Assembly (NCBI GenBank): GCA_029237695.1
Contig: CM055278.1
Coordinates: 73,709,188-73,773,187, forward strand
Origin: Conchocele bisecta
Taxonomy: Eukaryota; Mollusca; Bivalvia; Lucinida; Thyasiridae
Reading direction: 5' to 3'
Length of the DNA: 64,000 nucleotides
Shown: positions 53,951 through 63,455 of the stretch, piece after piece
Numbering within the stretch: the stretch's first letter is position 1
Layout of the letters: each line of letters starts with the position of its first letter
The notes under the pieces: model-generated
Databases searched by the model: none
What the model saw: only the letters and a program-made list of their open reading frames with translations
Told to the model about the DNA's origin: nothing
Position numbers and translations under genes: made by a program

Positions 53951-54408
53951 TGGTGTGGGATCATATGGTTTTTGAATGGTGCGACGTCATGCTTTTAGAT
54001 GTGTTTACAGTAGATTTCATTTAATATATTTTTAACGGAATGACAGATTTATGAAACATATCGCAGCAAATGTAGAACTGGTTGCATTTATTGTACATTT
54101 GCTTTAATCTCACAATTCTGTTGCTTTGAAGTAGAATCGGTTACCGTTAATATAAATAAAATTCTAGGGCACGGGCATGTAAAAAATAAATGGTACTCAA
54201 TTATTTGTGACAGTTGCACGTACAGGTGATTGTAAATAAGTTTTAGAGGACCCATAAAACAAATAAGTCATCATCTTTGGTGCGCTACATATCATCAAAA
54301 TCTGACAGTTTGTCAGGAAGATTTTAAAGACGATCTACTATGTAATAATGACGTCACAGATTATGTCACATAGGAAAATGTCTTTCGGAAACCATGTGAT
54401 CCCGAACC
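53951..54408. repeat. Weak TIR pair around AT-rich sequence
   Basis: 'gggatcatatggtttt' and 'gaaaccatgtgatccc' are inverted about 430 bp apart; compare the 41990-42365 element ends. The interior is non-coding. Confidence 0.45.
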
Positions 54409-54479
54409 GTTACACAGGTACACAGTGATGTAGCCAGGGGGTACAATGGGTGCGCATGTTACCCCTAAAAGTTGATCAG

Positions 54480-54782
54480 TAGCCTATTTCATCAACATTG
54501 CAAAGTATACTTTAGTCGCAAAGTATACTTTGAGGGAGAAATTTTGAATTTTAGGATAAATTTATTAATTTTTATTATACTGAATTTATTACATTATCAC
54601 AGCCAATTTGGCTGTGATAATGTAATAAATTCAGTATAATAATTCTGCATACTTTTAATCATGAAATATATGCATTTGTTAGTTCTATATGAAATAATGC
54701 ATTTCAGGAAAAATAAATGATTACTCCCTCAAAGTATACTCTGCTTGTAAAGTATACTTTGCAATGTTGATGAAATCGGCTA
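54480..54782. mobile_element. TIR MITE, family F, CAG target duplication
   Basis: CAG is at 54477-54479 and 54783-54785. The ends are tagcctatttcatcaacatt and the complement of tagccgatttcatcaacatt. The centre is tcacagccaatttggctgtg. Confidence 0.92.
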
Positions 54783-54831
54783 CAGATGTGGCTGACTAAA
54801 TAACTACAATATATGTGAAATGTATAGCTTT

Positions 54832-55012
54832 AACCCATTTCAGTCTAAGGATACGATAATTTTTGTTGAAAAATTCTCATTATTTTGTTTATTTCACCAT
54901 AAATTTATATGTTGTTACCACTCATTTGAACCGTCTCGTCAAGACGGTTCAACTGAGTGGTAACAACATATACTTTTGAGATGAAATAAACAGGATTTTT
55001 CCCCCTAAAAAG
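54832..55012. mobile_element. MITE family A copy
   Basis: 'ttaacccatttcagtctaag' at the left, then the core 'gaaccgtctcgtcaagacgg' in 'atatgttgttaccactcatt' arms; the right end is diverged. Confidence 0.75.
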
Positions 55013-55369
55013 TTGCATACTGCATGTTCTATAATTGTATCCAGATTTAATATCACTTTAATCAAGGAAATTGAATGTAGAACTCAATATTTATTGTGGG
55101 GAAGGATTCTCCCAACCCCTTTCCAAAGTCGATTCACAATTCGTACCCTCTCCGCAAGAACCTGGCCAAGCCACTGGGTGCATGTACAGAGACAAAATGT
55201 GCATTAGTGCATTATTACTATATATTACATGCTACCCAGTGATTTACCATTATTCTGGAGGATATATTTCCTCCTAGACGTTCGCGAGACGTAATTGACG
55301 TCACGTTTTGACGTCATTTCCGGCGAAGAAACAAGTCATATGATAACGGCAAAATTTTCAACAACAACG

Positions 55370-55592
55370 TTATAAGCTGGTCTAAGAGCAAATTTCACAT
55401 TTTTCAAAGAGCATGTAATATACAATCTATTCCACTACTACTTTGAGATATCAGATTTATTTCCCTTTACATCTGTAAATCCGACAAAGAAACTTGTGCT
55501 CCGCACCCATTTCTTTATCGGATTTCCAGATGTCTCGCGGAATAAATCTGGTATCTCAAAATGGTAGTTGAATGAACTCTATATATGACACA
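55370..55592. mobile_element. Long palindrome
   Basis: Arms 'ctttgagatatcagatttat' and 'ataaatctggtatctcaaaa', with inner 'atctgtaaatccgacaaaga' and its complement. The ends are not resolved. 55013-55369 contains no recognised gene; two gacgtcac-type motifs lie near 55300. Confidence 0.65.
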
Positions 55593-55664
55593 GCCCAATC
55601 CTGCATCATGTTACCATAGCAACCCTAAATATTCAGACACAATTTATTCTAGTAATCATATCTG

Positions 55665-55953
55665 TAGCCGATTTCATCAAAATTGCAAAGTATACTTTTC
55701 TAGCAAAGTATACTTTGAGGGAGTAATCATTAATTTTTCCGGAAATGCATTATTTCATATAGAACTAACCACTGCATATATTTGATGATTAAAAGTATGC
55801 AGAATCATTATACTGAATTTATTACATTATCACAGCCATTTTGGCTGTGATAATGTAATAAATTCAGTAAAATAAAAAATAATAAATTTATCCTTAAATT
55901 GAAAATTTCTCCCTCAAAGTATACTTTGCTAGAAATTTTGGTGAAATAGGCTA
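55665..55953. mobile_element. TIR MITE, family F, CTG target duplication
   Basis: CTG is at 55662-55664 and 55954-55956. It begins tagccgatttcatcaaaatt and ends with the complement of tagcctatttcaccaaaatt. It lies in opposite orientation to the 54480 copy (the long arm is on the left). Confidence 0.92.
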
Positions 55954-56034
55954 CTGGTTTCTCACAACAAAGAGTGTCCCAATGTTTAGGGTTAGTATGA
56001 TTGTACCGATTTATCGGAATAATACTATACCGGT

Positions 56035-56098
56035 ATTTGGATACAATTTATTTTGGGAAACCCCTATTTTATAGGGTTTCCCAAAACAAATGGTGTCC
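56035..56098. repeat. Hairpin
   Basis: 'ttattttgggaaacccctat' pairs with 'atagggtttcccaaaacaa'. Ends are unclear. 56099-56361 is unassigned, with a few SINE-like words near 56310. Confidence 0.7.
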
Positions 56099-56361
56099 AC
56101 ATATATATGGTCATTACAGTATTATGCATTTTGACCTTTCTGCGACACAATCTTGACATAACCAGGCTTATTTTATTTCTGATCAGACTTGTCGATATGA
56201 ACCCAGCTCTGGTACATGTATAACCACCCTTATTGCATCGTTGAAACTGTGGCCGAGAAATGAGGCTTATTATTTCAGTCATTGAAACAGCCATCATGCT
56301 GTAGCAAACAGAGTAGATCCATGTCTATTTGTGCTATCAGACCAGCGGCCGGTTCACTAAA

Positions 56362-56750
56362 CTTTGTTTGTTTATTGGTGTTTAATGGCCTATCAACAGC
56401 TAGGGTCATGTAAGGCCTGGCAAATGGGTTTGATCCTGTTTTAACCTGCTGCATTGGGGGGAAAATCCCAAAACCAAAAGGGAATATTTACATCGAGAAC
56501 AAATATATTCAGCCCTGAAATTAGAATAACCCGACCTGATGCCAGGTCCATACCACACCAAAGTCACTTTAAAATAGGATTACGAATAATCGTAATACTC
56601 CCATAAGGGATATGATCAGATTCAACAAAATGCCAAAGACGTATGTGAGGGTCAAACCAGGTTTCCAGTTGGAATTCCGTTAAGGATGAACCCTGATCGT
56701 TAAATTACCCATCGCATTCTCCCATCTGCCACCCACTACTAAACTGTGTA
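56362..56750 (+). repeat. SINE-like 'gtttaac' repeat
   Basis: Blocks 'ttggtgtttaatggcctatc', ggggaaaatcccaaaaccaa, 'cccgacctgatgccaggtcc' and the tail 'ggaattccgttaaggatgaa' occur in order. Confidence 0.82.
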
Positions 56751-57156
56751 AGACTTAAGAAGTTTGTAAGTGCAAAATTTAATTTTCAACTAGAAATGGA
56801 CGCTTGTCGACAAGCGCATGTGTATCCCCCTCCCCAGATACACAAGTAGTTTGAAAAAAGGGTGTTCGAGTTATGCTCCGGAGACAAAATCAGTGATGGA
56901 AAAACAAAGGGAGATAACTAAAGAATTAGTGATGCAAGAGTTGTCATTCTTGCGGGACACACCTTTAGGGTCGTGGTCCATGCATGTGTGAAGTTTCATG
57001 AAAATATTCCAAAGGGTGTTCGAGTTATGCTCCAGACACGAAATCAGTGCACGAAACAACAAAGGGAGATAACTAAGAAATTAACGACGCAAGAGTTGTC
57101 ATTCTTACGTGCGACACACCTTTGGGTCGTCTTCTATGCATGTGTGAAGTTTAATA

Positions 57157-58387
57157 AACTAGAAAATGTGTTCATAGAACACGGATGTCCCACATATCGC
57201 TTTGATAATAAATGAGGCCAAATTGCAAGTCAAAATTTTCTTTTACCTGAGCGTTAAAGTTTTTGAAGCACCAAGTATGTGACCTTGACCCTGGGCTTGG
57301 TGGGGGCGGGACGAACGTGGATTTGGCACAGGGCGGTAGAGGACCATTAGAGCAACGCATATATGAAATATGAAGCTGATCCGTGAATGGAAAGAAAAAT
57401 TATAAGATATTTACCTGAGCATTAAAGTTTTTAAAGCACCAAGTATGTGACCTTGACCCTGGGATTGGCGGGGGAGGACGAACGTGGATTTGGCACAGGG
57501 CGGTAGAGGACCATTAGAGCAATGCGTATATGAAATATGAAGATGATCCATGAAAGAAAACAGAAATTATAAGATATTTACCCGAGCGTTAAAGTTTTTG
57601 AAGCACTAAGTATGTGACCTTGACCCTGGGCTTGGCGGGGCAGGACGAACGTGGATTTGGCACAGGGCGGTAGACGACCATTAGAGCAACGCGTATATGA
57701 AATATGAAGTTGATCCGTGAATGGAAATAAAAATTATAAGATATTATTTACCTGAGCGTTAAAGTTTTTGAAGCACTAAGTATGTGACCTTGACCCTGGG
57801 CTTGGCGGGGGCAGGACGAACGTGGATTTGGCACAGGGCGGTAGACGACCATTAGAGCAACGCGTATATGAAATATGAAGTTGATCCGTGAATGGAAATA
57901 AAAATTATAAGATATTTACCTGAGCGTTAAAGTTTTTGAAGCACCAAGTATGTGACCTTGACCCTGGGATTGGTGGGGCAGGACGAACGTGGATTTGGCA
58001 CAGGGCGGTAGAGGACCATTAGAGCAATGCGTATATGAAATATGAAGATGATCCATGATCCATGAAAGAAAACAGAAAGTATAAGATATTTACCCAAGCG
58101 TTAATGTTTTTGAAGCACTAAGTATGTGACCTTGACCCTGGGATTGGTGGGGCAGGACGAACGTGGATTTGGCACAGGGCGGTAGAGGACCATTAGAGCA
58201 ATGCGTATATGAAATATGAAGATGATCCATGATCCATGAAAGAAAACAGAAAGTATAAGATATTTACCCAAGCGTTAATGTTTTTGAAGCACTAAGTATG
58301 TGACCTTGACCCTGGGCTTGACGGGGGCAGAACGAACGTGGATTTGGCACAGGGCGGTAGAGGACCATTAAAGAGCAATGCGTATAT
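57157..58387 (+). mobile_element. Alpha-type 5' end with seven ~172-bp units, inside beta
   Basis: aactagaaaatgtgttcata and the following ~60 bp match 8849. Units share 'ttacctgagcgttaaagttt', 'gtgaccttgaccctgggctt', 'gtggatttggcacagggcgg' and 'aatatgaag.tgatcc'. The alpha 3' hairpin is missing: at 58388 the text jumps back into a beta unit ('gtgttcgagttatgctctgg'), so a recombination or deletion joined them. Confidence 0.85.
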
Positions 58388-58450
58388 GCGTGTTCGAGTT
58401 ATGCTCTGGATACAAAATCAGAGCACGAACCAACAAAGGGAGATAAGTAA

Positions 58451-58560
58451 ACAAGAATTCCGTGGAATCAGATGCCTCGCCTTGTCCCGCCTTGACCTCG
58501 AGCCTGGGCCCGAAAGCAATTTTCACTGGCCCGAACATATTATACAATTATTGACTAGTG
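58451..58560 (+). mobile_element. 5' end of a zeta-related element
   Basis: acaagaattccgtggaatca with 'gatgcctcgccttgtcccgc' parallels 13353 and 44003. No array or 3' end follows. Confidence 0.5.
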
Positions 58561-58612
58561 AACCATAGAATATCAGATTATATTCTATGGCTCACTAGTC
58601 AATAATTGTTTT
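58561..58612. repeat. Hairpin
   Basis: 'tattgactagtgaaccatag' region pairs with 'ctatggctcactagtcaata'; the loop is short. Confidence 0.8.
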
Positions 58613-58627
58613 ATTATATGATAATAG

Positions 58628-59345
58628 TCTGTATATAGCACTTACGACCTTATGCTACTAGACAAAAATTGAAAAAGAATTTAAAAAAAAAAAATGAAAA
58701 AAAAAAAATGGAAAAAAAGTTTAAAAATTAAAAATAATAATGCTTGCTACTGGAGCCCAGATTTTTTTTAATAGTCCTATATTTATCTACATATATCTGC
58801 ACAGGTCCACTTAATGCCACAATATTTTCAACACAGTTTACGGAAATGTAATATAATCATTTACCTGTATAAATTACCTGTAAGTGGTCAGTGGTCAGAT
58901 GCACATGCTAGCACATGCACAGGTGAATAGTCTGTATATAGCACTTACGACCTTATGCTACTGGACAAAAATTGAAAAATAATTTGAAAAAAAAATGAAA
59001 ACAAAAAATGAAAAAAAAAAAATGGAAAAAAAAAGTTTAAAAATAATAATGCTTGCTACTGGAGCCCAGATTTTTTTTCCAGTCAAATTGAAAAATAATT
59101 TGAAAAAAAAAATGAAAAAAAATAATGAAAAAAAAAAAAAAAAAAAAAAAAATGGAAAAAAAAAGTTTAAAAATAATAATGCTTGCTATTGGAGACCAGA
59201 TTTTTTTTTAATAGTCCTATATTTATCTACATATATCTGCAGAGGTCCACATAATGCCACAATATTTTCAACACAGTACCCAATGTAGTGATTTACCTGT
59301 ATAAATTACCTGGTCAGCAGTGGTCAAGCACTGGACATCTGCACA
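58628..59345 (+). repeat. ~300-bp tandem duplication with A-rich cores
   Basis: 'gtctgtatatagcacttacg' starts units at 58628 and 58929; each has poly-A/(aaaaatg) tracts, 'aataataatgcttgctactg', and a 3' block 'tatttatctacatatatctg'. A third partial unit begins near 59085. The 97-aa Lys-rich ORF here is a product of the A tracts. Confidence 0.85.
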
Positions 59346-60104
59346 TGCTAGCCCATGCTTAGCACATGGTCTCTCCCAGTTTCTATTGTTCTCTCAACAG
59401 GTAAGGTGTACAGAGCACACGAGAAAAGGTATACAGAGCAGACGAGAAAACAGGTCTTCATGCATTATTGTCCAGTTTGTAGAGTGCGCAAAACAAAAAA
59501 GGGAGATAACTGAAAAATTAGCTACGCAAGAGTTGTCATTCTTGTGCGCGACACACCTCCAGGTCGTGGTCTATGCATGTGTGAAGTTTCATGAAAATAT
59601 TTCCAAAGGGTGGTCGAGTTATGCTCCGGACAGGAAATCAGTGAGCGAAAACAAAAAAGGGAGATAACTCAAAAATTAGCTATGCAAGAGTTGTCATTCT
59701 TGTGCACGACACACCTTCGGTTCGTGGTCTAATTGAATGTGTTAAGTTTCATAAAAATATTCCAAAGGGTGGTCGAGTTATGGTCAATCAGTGCGCGAAA
59801 CAAAAAAGGGAGATAACTAAAAAATTAGCTATGCAAGAGTTGTCATTCTTGTGCGCGACACACCTTCGGGTCGTGGTCTATGCATGTGTGAAGTTTCATG
59901 AAAATATTCCAAAGGGTGGTGGAGTTATGCTCCGGACACGAAATCAGTGCGAGAAACAAAAAGGGAGATAACTCAAAAATTAGCTATGCAAGAGTTGTCA
60001 TTCTTGTGCGCGACACACCTTCGGGTCGTGGTCTATGCATGTGTGAAGTTTCATGAAAATATTCCAAAGGGTGTTCGAGTTATGCTCCGGACAAGAAGTG
60101 TCTG

Positions 60105-60124
60105 CGGCGGACGCGGATGCGGAT

Positions 60125-60159
<35 letters not shown>

Positions 60160-60205
60160 TGCTGTCCGCGGACGCGGACGCGAACGCGGACGCGGACGCG
60201 GCGCG
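60105..60205 (+). repeat. (GCGGAC)n hexanucleotide repeat with an inverted switch
   Basis: gcggac/gcggat units are interrupted once by 'gctgtccgcggac', giving a local dyad. This corresponds to the microsatellite zone before the 3' hairpin in other Helentron-like elements. Confidence 0.9.
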
Positions 60206-60410
60206 CTGTCAAATCCATAGTATCCCCCGACGGAGTTCGGGGGATACAATTAATATTTAAGCTGACAACCGATGTTCGAAAATCTTTAGTGTGTGTGTCA
60301 AGGTGTATGATCATATGATTACAACAACAACAAGTACTGAAACTTCCAGAAGCGCCTCCGATTTATATTATGTAACAAATTTTTATGAAATACAGTACAT
60401 CAAAAGCGTC

Positions 60411-60580
60411 TTGTTAAGCTGCATTTGGTGGTCTCGGTACTTTGGCCCAAACTTCTGCCGTTTTTGTGAAGAATCAATTTCCGTGTTTACCATGTTTACT
60501 GACACGGAAATTGATTCTTCGCAAAAATGACATAAGTATGTGCTGAAGTCCCGAGACCACCAAATGCAGCTCATGATGAT
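60411..60580. mobile_element. Palindrome
   Basis: 'agctgcatttggtggtctcg' pairs with 'cgagaccaccaaatgcagct', and 'gaagaatcaatttccgtg' with 'cacggaaattgattcttc'. The family is not seen elsewhere in the window. Confidence 0.8.
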
Positions 60581-60789
60581 GTGTTTGCTGCGCCATATTT
60601 CATCAAAATCCATTGCATATTAAGGAAACTATCAAATCATATTACTTTGGAGTGGGCGCGCTTTCAACACTTTTAGCCATAATTGTTATTGTTGTTCTAA
60701 CCACACGATCATGCACCGTGCGTGTTCACATGTAATAAGGTGTGCATGTAGATGCAAAATAGCAACAAAATTTCACTACGTTAATGTGA

Positions 60790-61125
60790 GAAACAAATTA
60801 ATAAAATTCTTTGTACAAACATTTGTATGGTAAGAAGTTTAGTGAAACAGGCCCCATTGGTCCATATGATAAAACTGTTTGTACGAAGATTTCTATGAAT
60901 TTGCTTCACACCTTATCGTTGCTCACGAGGCTAACTACCATTTTCAACCTACATGTAAACATTGTTACATATGACCAAATGCACCATAGTTTTGCCAAAA
61001 TCAGCTATCAGTGCAATTGTTGATTTTAAACTTACAAACATTTAGTCGTACAAAGTTTAGTGAAACGGCATATTCTGGCCAGAAATACCAAAAGCCCCAT
61101 TTCTCCAATCACAGCCACAAATACA
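60790..61125. repeat. Family K ends and a family L fragment
   Basis: 'agtttagtgaaacaggcccc' (60838) and 'caaagtttagtgaaacggc' (61048) are two same-direction right ends of family K. 61080-61125 is a family L end ('aagccccatttctccaatca'). Confidence 0.6.
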
Positions 61126-61459
61126 CGAGTCTGAAAATTAACACGGAAATGTGCATTCTATATAGCTACTTAGAAGTGTAAAGACAGGTTATACACCGTG
61201 TCCAAGTGTATCACAGATTGTTAATATAACATTATAGATCTACATGTGAAATATATTAAATACTAGGAATTACCCAAGAGGGCGTCTAACACTATACTAT
61301 CGACCAATGCCTTAATTATACCTATGACACTTCAGTCTGAAATGGCATCACACTGGCCAAGAATTAGGCACGTAAATATAATCCATCTGCTATGTGAGAT
61401 CAAGCTGTAAAGATGAACGACTATGTGTATGTATGTGTCAAGAATTGTATATCCCCAAA
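61126..61459 (-). other. Probable 3' flank of the second repeat-protein gene
   Basis: This is the sequence after the minus-strand stop. I find no clear polyadenylation signal and no repeat. Confidence 0.35.
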
Positions 61460-62605
61460 TCATCCTCTTCTCTTACTGCCGTGAAGTAGATGCGACATTC
61501 GTCTACCTTGGCTCTTTGAGAATATATCCTCCCCAGATGAGGTAACCCTTGCAGCTGGCCTCGCTGACATCGGCATCCGACCATAATTCCCCATCAAAAC
61601 TGCCATAGTTCCTTGCGACTTCCTCGCAAATTCCTCGGCTTCCGGACGAACGCGTGATCTCGGACGAGACGTCAGTGGGGAGCCGTATTCGTGAATCAAA
61701 CTGCTCATCTGGCCACCCTTGTCCAATTCTGCGTTGTCGATAGCGTCGTCCTTGACCCTGGGAACAGCGGGTGGCCACTCTGGTAGTCGACCAGGACTTT
61801 GAACCAAACATTTCATACGGTCACCTTTATGTGGTTTAACAATCTCCTCTGCTTCGGGTTTAATTCTGGGCTGAACACGAGCTGAGGGAGTGAGATTCCC
61901 ATATGACGTAAACAGCTTGGCAGCCATTTTACCCTCGTGGCTTTTTGCAATATCATTAGCTTCAGGCTTTATACGTGGAACAACTCGTGAAGATAATGGT
62001 GTAGCGTATTTATGGATATATTTCTTCATTCTAACACCTGCTCCTAGTTCTGCCATCTTGCCAGCTTCTGGTTTAATTCTAGGCACGGCTTTTGGAGAGG
62101 CAGCCAATCGCTTAGGACTGTGTACTAGACACTTCATACGCCCACCTTTATGTTCTTCAGCTATTTTATCCGCCTCTGGCTTCACCCTTGGAGCTGGGCC
62201 GGGTGATAATGGTAAAGTTCCTTGTTTGTGAAACAACTCCGCAGTTTTCTTTCCAACGTGAGCGTCGGCTATTTGTGTTGCTTCTGGTTTCACCCTCGGC
62301 GCGACACAATCGCGTGGCGATCTCGCGGACAAGCTTCCCAGCTTCAGCTTAGGAACACTTCCCCCTAAAAGTTTATTTACAGAACCTTGAGCTGCATTAT
62401 AATTAGTCATAGCCGCGTCACCCTGACATCTTGGTTCTGGTCGTGGAGTTCTGGAGCCCTTTGTGCCATATGTGAGTTCTAGGGAGCCTTTCGCCTTCTG
62501 GGCGAATTGCTCTGCCTCGGGCTTCACTCTGCCGATGGGCCGCGGGGAGTCACTGCACCCTGGGGGCTTGTAACCGGGGTACGGCTTCTCTTCACTGAGT
62601 GCCAT
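61460..62605 (-). CDS. Repeat protein with tandem 36-residue RVKPEAE modules (381 aa)
   Basis: The start at 62605 has a good context (agccATGgc) and lies 28 bases after a 3' splice site. Residues 1-25 (with KPYPGY) match the first gene. Ten modules follow at 26-58, 59-103, 104-139, 140-175, 176-210, 211-246, 247-282, 283-317, 318-352 and 353-381. Seven keep [VI][KR]PEA. Modules at 104-210 and 211-317 form two blocks of exactly 107 residues with matching order: an AxLF module, an RMKCLV module, then an AEL..IH.Y module. The first gene has this block once. The first gene's extra C-terminal module is absent here. There is no signal peptide, membrane segment or known catalytic motif; it is basic and low in Cys. 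The function is unknown, and a structural or scaffold role is an inference from the repeat layout. Confidence 0.88.
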   Translation of the reverse strand: MALSEEKPYPGYKPPGCSDSPRPIGRVKPEAEQFAQKAKGSLELTYGTKGSRTPRPEPRCQGDAAMTNYNAAQGSVNKLLGGSVPKLKLGSLSARSPRDCVAPRVKPEATQIADAHVGKKTAELFHKQGTLPLSPGPAPRVKPEADKIAEEHKGGRMKCLVHSPKRLAASPKAVPRIKPEAGKMAELGAGVRMKKYIHKYATPLSSRVVPRIKPEANDIAKSHEGKMAAKLFTSYGNLTPSARVQPRIKPEAEEIVKPHKGDRMKCLVQSPGRLPEWPPAVPRVKDDAIDNAELDKGGQMSSLIHEYGSPLTSRPRSRVRPEAEEFARKSQGTMAVLMGNYGRMPMSARPAARVTSSGEDIFSKSQGRRMSHLLHGSKRRG

Positions 62606-62633
62606 GGCTGCTCAATGTGAGATTGGCATCTAT

Positions 62634-62650
62634 CTAAAACAACAAACACA
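62634..62650 (-). other. 3' splice site before the second repeat-protein gene
   Basis: The minus strand reads tgtttgttgttttag, ending at 62634, so the exon begins at 62633. The intron/exon layout parallels 35905-35921 in the first gene. Confidence 0.65.
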
Positions 62651-62707
62651 ACTTGACCCATTATGTACATTGTTTATCCTGTCAGTGATAGACATATAAT
62701 AGCATAC

Positions 62708-63455
62708 AGTGCTCCAGATAAGTTTTGTATCTATAGAGTATTATACCCCCATATTTCAAATTCAATGAATATTTTACTTTTACAAATGTAATATTGATAT
62801 TGATTTTGTTCCTTATTAAATAGGGAAAAAATGTTAACAAACTAAAACAAAATTAAAAATTCACTTATTTCAGCTGCAAAAAGCAAACATTAGCTGTTTG
62901 TTTTTTGCGGCTCAGCTAAGTAAATTTTCAACGTTATTACAGTATTTTCACAATTCAATTTGTAAATCATTGCATATTTTCACATTGCTGTGAGTATTTA
63001 ATACTCCCACTTTTGATAATCAATGCGTATTCTGCTAAAATAAGAGCATAAAATATGCAAATGCGCACCGTTTGTTTGTTTGTTGGGGTTTAACGGCCTA
63101 TCAACAGCTAAGTTTGTTTGGGTTTAACGGCCTATCAACAGCTAAGGTCATTTAAGGCCGGGTCAATGGGTTTAGTACTGACTCCCATATATTACCTGTA
63201 CAAGTACATGTTCAAGTACATGTACAAATGGGGGGAATATCCCAAAATCAGAATCGAATATTTACAATAACAAAACTATATATTCAGCCCTGAAATCAGA
63301 ATAATCCTGATCTGATGCCAGGTCCTCGCCACACCAGAATCACTTGGCCCCTCCCAATAGCAGTAGGATCAGTAATAATCTTACTACTTTTATAATGGAC
63401 AATAACCCAATTCAACTCCCAGGTAAATAAAATGCGCACCTTATCTGGAGCTCTG
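62708..63455. mobile_element. Family G element in the 5' intron, split by a SINE
   Basis: The ends are cagtgctccagataag and 'ccttatctggagctctg'. Without the SINE at 63070-63429 it closely matches 35331-35683 when both are read in gene direction, including 'tttagatacaaaacttatct'-type text. No matching 6-bp flanks were found here. Confidence 0.85.
63070..63429 (+). mobile_element. SINE-like insertion with 11-bp target duplication
   Basis: AAATGCGCACC occurs at 63059-63069 and 63430-63440. The first ~45 bp (gtttaacggcctatcaacag) are duplicated in tandem. It stops at 'caactcccaggtaaat', shorter than the 51397 copy. Confidence 0.88.

Larger units (their letters stand above)
56788..60247 (+). mobile_element. 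Composite Helentron-like locus (beta type) with other elements inside
   Basis: The 5' end aactagaaatggacgcttgt has the palindrome gcttgtcgacaagc, then gtgtatccccctcc. The 3' end is a (ggacgc)n run (60105-60205) and the perfect 11-bp stem gtatcccccga / tcgggggatac (60220-60247). ~155-bp units ('gagataactaaaaaattagc', 'gtcattcttgtgcgcgacac', 'tccaaaggg') lie at 56870-57155 and 59480-60090. Between them lie an alpha-type 5' end and array, a zeta-type 5' end and an A-rich duplication. Confidence 0.82.

Noticed and set aside
58995..59288. 97-aa Lys-rich ORF
   Set aside because: It is a product of poly-A and (aaaaatg) tracts within a tandem duplication.
59998..60314. Arg- and Ala/Ser-rich ORFs on both strands
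   Set aside because: They translate the (gcggac)n hexanucleotide repeat; composition explains the open frames.
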